DNA from: Flavisolibacter tropicus
GTDB lineage: Bacteria > Bacteroidota > Bacteroidia > Chitinophagales > Chitinophagaceae
DNA length: 64,000 nucleotides
NCBI RefSeq assembly: GCF_001644645.1
Contig: NZ_CP011390.1
Span: 992,001-1,056,000 of the forward strand
Reading direction: 5' to 3'
Position 1 is the stretch's first letter. Each line of letters begins with the position of its first letter. The notes below the pieces were generated by a model, which saw only the letters and a program-made list of their open reading frames with translations, had not been told where the DNA came from and did not search any database. This document shows, piece after piece, positions 46,261 through 54,499 of this stretch. Position numbers and translations under genes: made by a program.

Positions 46261-47115
46261 TTATTGTACACTTGTTTCTTCTGCAACTGGCTCAGTAGCA
46301 ACCGCTGATTTCAATTTCACCTCAAAATCTTTCCACCCTTTAGATGTATCACCATTGATCTCAATCTTTTCTTGCTCCGCCAGTTTCTTCATGCGCCAAA
46401 GCAGAAATACATCGCCTGTTTTGATCTTCATTTTCGACAAGATGTTATGCATGACTTTATTGCCCCTTTGCCATTCATTGGTCAGTCCAGCCATTACATC
46501 TTTATCATAAAAATCCTCTCCCTTCCCAGCTATCTTTTTTCCACCTTCTAGAATGCGCACCATGTCATTATCATCACAAAGCTTTCTCCACTCATCTGGA
46601 TCTACTTCAAACTCACTCAATGTGATCTTGCGACAAAGGCGTTTAGCCTTAAGGAATTCTTTTGGCTGAATTTCGTGTAACCAGGTGGGATAAAAGATCT
46701 GACCCTTTTCATTTATAAAAGGCAGGTTGTTTAAATACAGTACAAACACACGCCCTTGATAATTACTCAATTGACTCATTAACCAATAGTAACCACACAC
46801 GTCGTGTTGATTTTGCCCCATCCAGATCCATAATTCTTCTTTAGCATTTTCATCTAGCGCTTTTTTCAGATTATGGACGGCGAGCTTGTCATCCACCAAG
46901 GACATTGTCTCCTCTGTTTTATAAGGCGATTGATCCACCAATTCCTTCCACCAGTCTCTTCGCTGCTGGTAGCCTTCTGTAACATAGATATTAACAACAG
47001 GACCCACAGCAAAATCATCTCGAATAATAACTACTTCTCCAGCTAATGACTCATCTAATTCTTGTGCCTTTTTTAAAACCTCAATATCGGCTTCGTTAAA
47101 AACAATATGGATCAT
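46261..47115 (-). CDS. DUF1835 (and DUF3658-like) protein between parE and parC
   Basis: A 284-residue protein with N-terminal MIHIVFNEADIEVLKKAQEL and GEVVIIRDDFAVGPV, then WWKELVDQSP, all typical of DUF1835. A C-terminal part resembles DUF3658 (TNEWQRGNKVMHNILSKMK, TGDVFLLWRMKKL). The function is unknown. It sits 116 bases after parE and 75 before parC on the same strand, so it is probably co-transcribed with the topoisomerase IV subunits; that is suggestive of, but does not prove, a linked role. Confidence 0.85.
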   Translation of the reverse strand: MIHIVFNEADIEVLKKAQELDESLAGEVVIIRDDFAVGPVVNIYVTEGYQQRRDWWKELVDQSPYKTEETMSLVDDKLAVHNLKKALDENAKEELWIWMGQNQHDVCGYYWLMSQLSNYQGRVFVLYLNNLPFINEKGQIFYPTWLHEIQPKEFLKAKRLCRKITLSEFEVDPDEWRKLCDDNDMVRILEGGKKIAGKGEDFYDKDVMAGLTNEWQRGNKVMHNILSKMKIKTGDVFLLWRMKKLAEQEKIEINGDTSKGWKDFEVKLKSAVATEPVAEETSVQ

Positions 47116-47231
47116 TGGTTTTGGTTATTTTATTTAACTGGCTGCCAATAGTAGCCTATCAGCAGCCTTTAATTTTTCATTGTGAAATGTCTGTAATGAA
47201 GAACAAACATAGAAGGACGCTGCTTTTGCTA

Positions 47232-49124
47232 TTAGTTCAAAGCTTCTGCTGCATCCAATTCAACACGCAGATTATTGATGATAAACTCCTGGCGTTCCTG
47301 TGTATTCTTACCCATATAGTATTCCAACAGGTGTTGAATATGATCGCCATGTTCCAAGATTACTGGTTGCAAACGCATTTCTTCGCCAATAAAGCGACCA
47401 AATTCATCAGGCGAGATCTCACCTAATCCTTTGAATCGGGTAATTTCTGGTTTTCCGCCTAACTTCTTCATTGCTTTCTGCTTTTCTTGCTCAGAGTAGC
47501 AGTATATAGTTTCCTGTTTGTTACGCACACGGAATAATGGCGTTTCCAATATATACACGTGATTGTTCTTTACCAGGTCTGGGAAGAACTGTAAGAAGAA
47601 AGTCATCACCAGCAAGCGAATGTGCATACCATCTACGTCGGCATCGGTAGCAATTACAATACGATTGTAACGCAAACCATCCATTCCCTCTTCAATATTC
47701 AGCGCATGTTGCAGCAGGTTCAACTCTTCATTCTCATACACGATCTTTTTGCTCATACCAAAGCAGTTCAAGGGCTTACCACGCAAGCTAAATACCGCTT
47801 GCGTTTCAACACTTCTAGCCTTTGTTATAGAACCACTCGCTGAGTCGCCCTCTGTAATAAAGATGGTGCTGTTTTGCTGTGTTACAAAAAAGTCTTGCTT
47901 GTTCTTAGTTGGCGGTTCATCGTTCAAGTGTACACGACAATCGCGTAACTTTTTGTTGTGTAAGTTGGCCTTTTTAGCTCTCTCGTTAGCTAATTTTTTA
48001 ATACCAGCCATATCCTTACGCTCCCGCTCACTTTGTTCAATACGCTTTTTCAGCGCTTCAGCAATCGTTGGATTCTTATGTAAATAGTTATCCAACTCTC
48101 GGCTTAAGAACTCCAATACAAACTGACGCATGCTTGGACCGCCATCTTCAACGTTTAATGAACCTAACTTTGTCTTTGTCTGGCTTTCAAACACGGGCTC
48201 TACCACACGTACAGATACAGCCGCCACAATACTTTGGCGAATATCAGCCGCATCATAGTCTTTCTTAAAGAAATCGCGGATCACCTTTACATAAGATTCA
48301 CGAAAGGCTGCCTGGTGTGTACCGCCCTGGGTAGTATGCTGACCATTAACAAAGGAATAATAGTCTTCGCCATAGTCGTTGTTATGCGTAATGGCTACTT
48401 CAATATCATTCCCTTTAAGGTGAATGATTGGGTAGCGCAGTTCGTCGGCATTGGTATTGCGTTCCAGCAAATCCAACAAACCGTTTTTACTGATATAGTT
48501 TTTACCGTTGAAGATGATCTTCAAGCCAGCATTTAAGAAACAATAGTTCCAAACCTGCTTTTCCAGATATTCTGGTATAAAATGGAAGTTCTTGAAGATG
48601 GTATCATCAGCAGTAAACGTAACCAGCGTACCATTTTCTTCATTGGTAGCACTTTCTCTGTGTTCTTTTATCAGAGCTCCGCGCTCAAATTCTGCAACTT
48701 TTGTCTTACCCTCACGGAATGCAGCCACTTTAAAATAGCTACTTAAAGCGTTTACGGCCTTAGTACCCACACCATTTAGGCCCACACTTTTCTGGAACAC
48801 CTTGCTGTCGTACTTAGCACCGGTATTGATCTTACTTACTACATCTACCACTTTACCCAGTGGAATACCTCGGCCATAGTCACGAATGGTTACGTTTTTT
48901 TCATCAATCTTGATTTCCACTTGCCGGCCAAAGCCCATTGTATATTCATCTATACAGTTGTCAATCACCTCTTTAACCAATACATAAATACCGTCATCGG
49001 GGCTGGAGCCATCGCCTAATTTACCAATATACATACCGGGACGTAAGCGGATATGTTCCCGCCAGTCTAGGCTACGAATACTGTCTTCATTATAAGAAGA
49101 CACTTCTTTTACTGTTTTTGCCAT
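47232..49124 (-). CDS. parE: DNA topoisomerase IV subunit B (ParE/GyrB family)
   Basis: A 630-residue ATPase subunit (from the ATG at 49124; an upstream ATG at 49172 and the far start at 49208 are alternatives). It has a GHKL ATPase fold ([56 protein letters not shown]) and a TOPRIM domain with TEGDSASGS and [14 protein letters not shown]. It is the first gene of a parE-DUF1835-parC unit read leftward. The large non-coding region lies directly upstream. Confidence 0.94.
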   Translation of the reverse strand: MAKTVKEVSSYNEDSIRSLDWREHIRLRPGMYIGKLGDGSSPDDGIYVLVKEVIDNCIDEYTMGFGRQVEIKIDEKNVTIRDYGRGIPLGKVVDVVSKINTGAKYDSKVFQKSVGLNGVGTKAVNALSSYFKVAAFREGKTKVAEFERGALIKEHRESATNEENGTLVTFTADDTIFKNFHFIPEYLEKQVWNYCFLNAGLKIIFNGKNYISKNGLLDLLERNTNADELRYPIIHLKGNDIEVAITHNNDYGEDYYSFVNGQHTTQGGTHQAAFRESYVKVIRDFFKKDYDAADIRQSIVAAVSVRVVEPVFESQTKTKLGSLNVEDGGPSMRQFVLEFLSRELDNYLHKNPTIAEALKKRIEQSERERKDMAGIKKLANERAKKANLHNKKLRDCRVHLNDEPPTKNKQDFFVTQQNSTIFITEGDSASGSITKARSVETQAVFSLRGKPLNCFGMSKKIVYENEELNLLQHALNIEEGMDGLRYNRIVIATDADVDGMHIRLLVMTFFLQFFPDLVKNNHVYILETPLFRVRNKQETIYCYSEQEKQKAMKKLGGKPEITRFKGLGEISPDEFGRFIGEEMRLQPVILEHGDHIQHLLEYYMGKNTQERQEFIINNLRVELDAAEALN

Positions 49125-49482
49125 AGGATTTTCCTGATCCAAAAAATCTGAAGAATGCTCCGGGTTAATCATGATCTTACACAATTGATACTGAACGCAA
49201 AAATGCACTTTTCGGCGCAGTTTCCCCGGAAAAAGTTAACCCTACAAATTTATTGATATTTGACGGAATTTGCTAATTTTTTTAGCGAACACTCAACTGT
49301 TTAACATCTACTTTCAATTTAATACTACCATATTAACTAACTGTTTATCAACAAACTATGACTTATGCACGCATTAAAAACCGGCTATAACTATTTAGGC
49401 AAACAGGCTATAACAGTAGCTTAACAATTGCCATTTGGAATTGCCTCAAGGCCAACAAAACAATAAAATGTACAGATAAATT

Positions 49483-49491
49483 TTATCCACA
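49483..49491 (+). promoter_or_regulatory. Perfect DnaA box TTATCCACA
   Basis: TTATCCACA fits the consensus TTATNCACA exactly. A single box is weak evidence for an origin, but it lies in the long AT-rich gap. Confidence 0.4.
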
Positions 49492-49807
49492 AAATCTTCG
49501 GCGTAAAAGCCTGTTTAACAAAAGGTTAGAAGTTATCAGGCTTGATTTTAATCGACAACTTGGTGAACAGATGAGCTTCTGGAAAAAGAAGGCGGTATGA
49601 GTGCACGTTTAAGAAGGTTCATTGAATAACTCTCCTTTTCCTCTAGGCTTACCTACCTAAGAGCTTCCAATCGTTATACATAACCAACTTCCAGGAGATC
49701 CGGGGGAAATTTTATCAATAGCTAGTGATTTTAAGTCCAACTGTTGAATAAAAGAACCAACCCTTTATTGCCTACCCCAACCCATATTGACCCTATTTGC
49801 TTCCTAT

Positions 49808-49868
49808 TTCGTTCGATCCTATTTATCGAACGAATATCGAAGAAGAATCGAAGGAAAATCGAAGGAAA
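49808..49868. repeat. 11-bp phased ATCGAA repeats with a 10-bp inverted repeat
   Basis: TTCGTTCGAT (49808-49817), a 7-base spacer, then ATCGAACGAA (49825-49834) form a perfect inverted repeat. From 49825 four consecutive 11-bp units each start ATCGAA: ATCGAACGAAT, ATCGAAGAAGA, ATCGAAGGAAA, ATCGAAGGAAA. The pitch is close to one helical turn, as in protein-binding arrays. Confidence 0.7.
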
Positions 49869-50264
49869 GGGGAACAATCTACCCTCCTTCCACTTTGCGG
49901 GAACCTCATTAGTGCAGTTGTAGTAAAAACGGATAAGGGAATATTGATCAAGTAGGTCAAAAGAGCTGAAAAATATCCTTTTACAAAAAAGAAGGTTTTG
50001 CAAGCCCATCATTTCATATTAGACATTGCTATTATTGATTAAAAACAAGATATCCTAAGCTATAAAACAGCGATAAACATGAGCTTAAAGCTCAGCAGCA
50101 GCTTTACTATTATTTTTAGCAATAAATTTAAATCAATACCTAAGAATTTATTAAGAAAACTGCATTTAACATATTGATTATCAATATCTATTAAAGAAAA
50201 ACAACCTTAACATTTATAAGGCAAAAAAATTACAAATCAAAAATTTTTCTTTTCCCAAAACCCC

Positions 50265-50348
50265 TAATTTTGGGTCTCACAAGGGGAACGATTCCCGCCA
50301 GAATTGACCCAACTTACTACTACCCACTAAATTCTGGCAAACGTTTTA
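50265..50348 (+). promoter_or_regulatory. -7 box and structured 5' leader of the small 50400 gene
   Basis: TAATTTTG at 50265-50272 matches TAnnTTTG. Downstream lie a hairpin GGGAA-cga-TTCCC (50284-50296) and a 9-bp inverted repeat GCCAGAATT/AATTCTGGC (50297-50305 and 50340-50348). A further pairing TTGGGTC/GACCCAA (50270-50276/50306-50312) overlaps the second stem and would create a pseudoknot-like fold if transcribed. It may be a regulatory leader. Not matched to a known family. Confidence 0.4.
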
Positions 50349-50399
50349 CTATACCCATATATTCGGTTCAATAACTACCTTAAAAACAAAGGAAATTGT

Positions 50400-50669
50400 A
50401 TGTACACGTACGGATTGTTAGAGCCTGGCTGTTATTATCTGATTCAGGAAAAAGAGGATTCACCCATCACGTTAATTAAAGTAACGACTGAGACGGATTA
50501 TTGTATGTACGTATTTACATACGATGATCAGTTAGTTACCACATGGAAACGAAAAAATTCACCTATTCATGACATTATTGAATGCCTGACCGACGAGGCT
50601 GTGGAAGAATGGGAAAAGCATTACAATGATAATGAGGGTGCTTTTCATGAAGAAGATGAAGAGGATTAA
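50400..50669 (+). CDS. Small hypothetical protein with structured leader
   Basis: An 89-residue soluble acidic protein (start MYTYGLLEPGCYYLIQ; the C-terminal 12 residues are all Glu/Asp/His-rich, ending HEEDEED). No family is recognised. It is bounded upstream by the hairpin leader at 50284-50348 and downstream by a GC-rich cloverleaf-like element (50682-50720), which is unusual for so small a gene. Confidence 0.6.
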   Translation: MYTYGLLEPGCYYLIQEKEDSPITLIKVTTETDYCMYVFTYDDQLVTTWKRKNSPIHDIIECLTDEAVEEWEKHYNDNEGAFHEEDEED

Positions 50670-50681
50670 TAATTAAGAAAA

Positions 50682-50720
50682 CCTCGGTCCGCCTGGGGCG
50701 GATAGCATCTGCTCGCGAGG
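50682..50720 (+). ncRNA. GC-rich cloverleaf-like structured element
   Basis: An outer stem CCTCG/CGAGG (50682-50686/50716-50720) encloses two hairpins: TCCGCC-tgg-GGCGGA (50688-50702) and AGCA-tc-TGCT (50704-50713). All pairing is perfect, in an otherwise AT-rich stretch. CTGCT (50709-50713) is complementary to AGCAG in the left arm of the terminator at 50764-50768. That could be an alternative (anti-terminator) pairing. This could be a riboswitch-like leader for the downstream aminopeptidase gene; I match it to no known class. Confidence 0.4.
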
Positions 50721-50756
50721 ATCATTTATAAGAAGTATCTTTTAGAAACGTATTTT

Positions 50757-50800
50757 TTAAACAAGCAGCACATCTCAGTAGAAGCGCTGCTTGTTTATTT
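50757..50800 (+). terminator. Terminator or attenuator before the aminopeptidase gene
   Basis: AAACAAGCAGC ... GCTGCTTGTTT with a 16-base loop and a TATTT tail, ending 83 bases before the aminopeptidase start codon. Confidence 0.7.
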
Positions 50801-50882
50801 AAGTAACCGCTTGTGTATTACTCTTGAGTGTAATTGTATTTATGTAAATGAATGCTTTACCTTCAAAGGCAAAAACATACGT

Positions 50883-52355
50883 ATGCATTCCAAGCGTTTG
50901 CTTTCTTTTATCAGTATCTGCACATCCCTATTATTTAGTATTACCAGTTTTGCACAGGACCAATTACCAACAGACTATCTAACAAAAGAATTTCATAAAG
51001 GACGCCGCGATGCCGCGCGTGCTTTAATGCCTGACAATTCTGTGATGGTAGTGTTTGCTGCTCCTACCCGCAATTATGCTAATGATGTAGATTACAACTA
51101 TCATCAAAACCCAGACCTCTATTACTTTACCGGTTATAAAGAACCAGACGCCGTACTCTTTCTTTTTAAAGAGAAACAAAAAGGTTCCAATGGTGAGGAG
51201 TTTAACGAATTGTTCTTTGTACGCCCTAAAAATGAAATGGCAGAAAGATGGACTGGCAAACGTTTAGGAGAAACAGGCGCAAAAGAGAAATTGGGCATCT
51301 CAAATGTGGAGAGCTATGCCAAGTTTGCTTCTTATAATTTTGACCTAACTCCTTTCGCCAAAGTACTTCTTTATACACCTAATGATATACCGGCTCCATC
51401 TGCAAAAGATACGGCTTCTCAAACCGGAGGACTGTTAACGCAACTACTACAACTTAAACAGTCAACTAAAAAAGATGCGCCTGCATCTAACAATAAGATT
51501 GACACAAAAACATATGAGGTTCTAACAGGGTATTTAAGATCTGTAAAAACACCAGAAGAAATGGCGCTGTTGCGCAAGGCTGTTGAGATTTCCTGCCAAG
51601 GACAAACTGAAGTAATGAAGGCCATTCGCCCTAATATGTCTGAGCTGGAAATTCAAGGTTTGCATGAATACATTCACAAAAGATATGGCGCTGAAAGTGT
51701 AGGTTATGGTTCTATTGTTGGCTCAGGTGCCAATGGTTGTATTCTGCACTATGTAGAAAACACAAAGACCAAGATTGGTAATGATATGATATTGATGGAT
51801 GTGGGTGCTGAATATCATGGCTATACTGCCGATGTAACACGCACCATTCCGGCCGATGGTAAGTTCTCTGCTGAAGAAAGAGCCATCTACCAAATAGTAT
51901 ATGATGCACAAGAAGCTGCTTTTAAAACATTGAAAAACGGCTCTACCTGGAGTGCCGCCAGCACAGCTGCACGTAGTACTATTGCACAAGGCTTGATGAA
52001 GCTGGGTATCATAAAGGAAGAAAAAGAAGTGCGTCAGTATTTCCCACATGGCTTAGGTCATCATATTGGCTTAGATGTACACGATCGCGGTCCTTATGAT
52101 ACGTTAAGAAAGGATATGGTGATTACTATTGAGCCGGGCATTTACATTCCACCAAACAGCAAGTGCGATAAGAAATGGTGGGGTATTGCTGTACGAATAG
52201 AAGATGATGCGCTGATCCGTGAGAATGATTATGAATTGCTATCTCGTTATGCTCCACGCTCTATTGATGATATTGAAAAGATGATTGCAGAGAAAAGTGT
52301 GCTGGACAACTATAACTTACCACCATTACCATCGGCTACCAAGAAAGCGTTTTAA
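50883..52355 (+). CDS. Exported Xaa-Pro aminopeptidase (M24 family)
   Basis: A 490-residue exported M24 metallopeptidase that cleaves an N-terminal residue preceding proline. I start at the ATG at 50883, which gives a good signal peptide (ending SITSFAQ). An N-terminal creatinase-like domain is followed by the pita-bread domain with metal ligands Asp306 (LMDVGAEYHG), Asp317 (TADVTRTIP), His393 (HGLGHHIGLDVHDRG), Glu in TIEPGIYIP and Glu in VRIEDDALI. It is typical of periplasmic aminopeptidase P of Bacteroidota. Two structured RNA elements lie upstream. Confidence 0.93.
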   Translation: MHSKRLLSFISICTSLLFSITSFAQDQLPTDYLTKEFHKGRRDAARALMPDNSVMVVFAAPTRNYANDVDYNYHQNPDLYYFTGYKEPDAVLFLFKEKQKGSNGEEFNELFFVRPKNEMAERWTGKRLGETGAKEKLGISNVESYAKFASYNFDLTPFAKVLLYTPNDIPAPSAKDTASQTGGLLTQLLQLKQSTKKDAPASNNKIDTKTYEVLTGYLRSVKTPEEMALLRKAVEISCQGQTEVMKAIRPNMSELEIQGLHEYIHKRYGAESVGYGSIVGSGANGCILHYVENTKTKIGNDMILMDVGAEYHGYTADVTRTIPADGKFSAEERAIYQIVYDAQEAAFKTLKNGSTWSAASTAARSTIAQGLMKLGIIKEEKEVRQYFPHGLGHHIGLDVHDRGPYDTLRKDMVITIEPGIYIPPNSKCDKKWWGIAVRIEDDALIRENDYELLSRYAPRSIDDIEKMIAEKSVLDNYNLPPLPSATKKAF

Positions 52356-52498
52356 GGTGTGGTCACTAGTGAATAGTGAGTAGTCGTGAAACGTCAAAAG
52401 TGAGACGTGAAAGGAGACATGAAAGGAGAAAAGCTGCGAGCTATAAGCTACGAGCTGTGAGAAATGAGTGATGGATAATCAGTACTGAGTAAATAGTG
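52356..52498. repeat. Degenerate GTGA-word repeat region
   Basis: Repeated words such as gtgaatagtgagtag, gtgaaaggaga and gagctataagctacgag run for about 140 bases after the aminopeptidase gene. A similar texture appears at 56162-56260. No gene is seen; a terminator palindrome follows. Confidence 0.45.
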
Positions 52499-52520
52499 AA
52501 AACCCAGATCTGGGTTTTCT
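52499..52520 (+). terminator. Terminator after the repeat region
   Basis: Perfect palindrome AAAACCCAGA/TCTGGGTTTT followed by TCTATT. Confidence 0.7.
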
Positions 52521-52660
52521 ATTGAAAATTAGACAATCTATTTAAAACAATTGCTCATCTAGTAATCAGTATTTGTAGTTCATCCTAACCATTCCAATTA
52601 GATGGTATTACTTCTGGTATTTGGAATTTTTAATTTGGAATTTATCACTACCCTGCGGTA

Positions 52661-54289
52661 TCAATTTTTTATTTGTGTTCTTCTTAGTTCTAGTAGGTTT
52701 AACGCATTAGGTTTAAAGCCTTGTACATTAGGTTGCACCAGGTGGATGGCCATATCATACCATAGCGGCACTACCGGTGCATCATTCATCATGATCTGAT
52801 CGGCCTGTTGGTAAAGCTTATAACGTAGACTATCATTGGTCTCTGCTAATGCTTTTTCAAACGCCGCATCAAATACTGGATTCTTGTAACGGGTATAGTT
52901 GGGCGGTGCGGGGTTTTTAGAATAGAATACGGAGAGATAATTCTCTGCATCTGGATAGTCGGCAATCCAACTCCCTCTAAAGAAGACCGCTCTTGAACTG
53001 GATGTCATTTCTAATAGCAATGATTTTTGTAGCGCCTCTACCTGTACATTAAATCCAATCTCCTCAAGCTGTCTTGCTATATAGCTGGCTATATCAGCAT
53101 AAATGGGAATTGTTAGCAATTTGATTTGTGGTAAAGATCCTTTGGTACCAAAGCCAGCCTCTTTCAGCAACTCGCGGGCTTTATTTGGATCATAATAGTA
53201 GCCCTTTACTTTAGTGGAATCAAAGGATGGAAGTCCAGCAGGTACAAATCCGCTCTCTGCTGGTATACCTAATGAATTGCGTAAGTATAAAACCAGTTTA
53301 CGACGGTCAAAGCCATAATTAATAGCCTGCCTAACTTTTTTCAATCGGGTTGGAGAGTTTTGTAAAACAGGATTGGTAGAATCAACCAACAATCCAAGAT
53401 ACTCAATATTCAGGTAAGGATGTGTTTGTAAATTGATCTTTCCTTGCCATTCTTTGCTTAGTACACCCTTCTTTGTTAACACTTCATCCTTAAACGACGC
53501 GTCTATATCGTTAATGAAAGAAAGCTTCTTTTGACGAAACAAAAGGAATTCAGTGGCCTTACTATCATAGAAGCTCACTTTTACGCCATCTAGATACGGC
53601 AAGGATTTTCCAGTTTCATCTTTTTCAAAATAGCGGGGATTTTTCTTTAAGATCAATGACTGCCCTTCTTCCCATGCTACAAATTGGAATGGTCCGGAGC
53701 CCACTGCATGACGGCGGAAATCACTACCATACTTTTCTACCGCTTCATGAGGCACAATAGAGCAGTACTGCATGGATAAAATTCCCAATATTGGGTTATA
53801 GGGGCGTTGTAGCTTTATCTGGACAGTGGTATCATTTATCGCAGTAAACCCGTTTACAGAATCAACTTTACCATCAAAGATCCAGGCACCTGGACTGGCT
53901 ACCTTTTCATCAGTGATACGATTTAAGCTATATACTACATCATTTGCATTCACTCTCCTTCCCTTTCCATTGGGAAAACAAGCATCATCGTGAAAGAACA
54001 CGTCGTTCCGTAAATAAAAAGTATAAAGGGTTCTATCAGCAGATATCTCCCAATGTTTAGCTACTGAAGGCACAATATTCAATTGGCTATCTACCTCTAC
54101 CAGCGTATTATATAATTGGTGAACCGCCCACATGATAGATTGGTTCTTAGCAAAGGCAGGGTCTAAAGAAGCAATACCTGTTTGCTCATTATATTGAAAG
54201 TAATGGCCGTTTTCCTTTTCACTATAATAACACCCGGTCAGAAAAAGCCCAATACTACAAATCGTTAAATATTTATACAGTCGGTACAT
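52661..54289 (-). CDS. ABC transporter oligopeptide-binding lipoprotein (SBP_bac_5)
   Basis: A 542-residue predicted lipoprotein (Cys20 in LFLTGC) of the DppA/OppA family that binds peptides or similar solutes for an ABC importer. Signs: SLDPAFAKNQSIMWAVHQLY, PSVAKHWEISADRTLYTFYLR, GSGPFQFVAWEEGQ and a C-terminal APVVPLWYDMA. No permease or ATPase gene is nearby, so it is either an orphan or uses components elsewhere. It diverges from the M1 peptidase gene, which might share its substrate area. Confidence 0.9.
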   Translation of the reverse strand: MYRLYKYLTICSIGLFLTGCYYSEKENGHYFQYNEQTGIASLDPAFAKNQSIMWAVHQLYNTLVEVDSQLNIVPSVAKHWEISADRTLYTFYLRNDVFFHDDACFPNGKGRRVNANDVVYSLNRITDEKVASPGAWIFDGKVDSVNGFTAINDTTVQIKLQRPYNPILGILSMQYCSIVPHEAVEKYGSDFRRHAVGSGPFQFVAWEEGQSLILKKNPRYFEKDETGKSLPYLDGVKVSFYDSKATEFLLFRQKKLSFINDIDASFKDEVLTKKGVLSKEWQGKINLQTHPYLNIEYLGLLVDSTNPVLQNSPTRLKKVRQAINYGFDRRKLVLYLRNSLGIPAESGFVPAGLPSFDSTKVKGYYYDPNKARELLKEAGFGTKGSLPQIKLLTIPIYADIASYIARQLEEIGFNVQVEALQKSLLLEMTSSSRAVFFRGSWIADYPDAENYLSVFYSKNPAPPNYTRYKNPVFDAAFEKALAETNDSLRYKLYQQADQIMMNDAPVVPLWYDMAIHLVQPNVQGFKPNALNLLELRRTQIKN

Positions 54290-54499
54290 AGATTCGGTAG
54301 AAGCCGTCTAAATTAGCGAAGTATTTAGAACTTGTCGCAAAATGACAACGTCTTTTGTCAGGAATCAGGAATCAGCAATTGGGAAACAGCAAATTGAGTG
54401 GATAAAATTGCTAATAGTCTTCTTAATAGAAACCCATCACGATTACCGATTCTTGATTGCCGAAGCTAATATTGGAATAACTTTTACTAAACCTTTTAC

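Larger units (their letters stand above)
49125..50399. other. 1.27-kb AT-rich intergenic region
   Basis: The largest non-coding gap in the window, between divergent parE (leftward) and the small 50400 gene (rightward). It contains one perfect DnaA box (49483-49491), a near match TTATCAACA (49345-49353), 11-bp phased ATCGAA repeats with an inverted repeat (49808-49868) and a structured leader (50265-50348). A 93-codon ORF inside (49731-50012, minus) overlaps the repeats and is not judged coding. No tRNA was found. Confidence 0.6.

Noticed and set aside
49731..50012. 93-codon minus-strand ORF in the large intergenic gap
   Set aside because: It overlaps the phased repeats and the inverted repeat, and its residue composition (Phe, Arg and Ser-rich) looks like translated AT-rich DNA.
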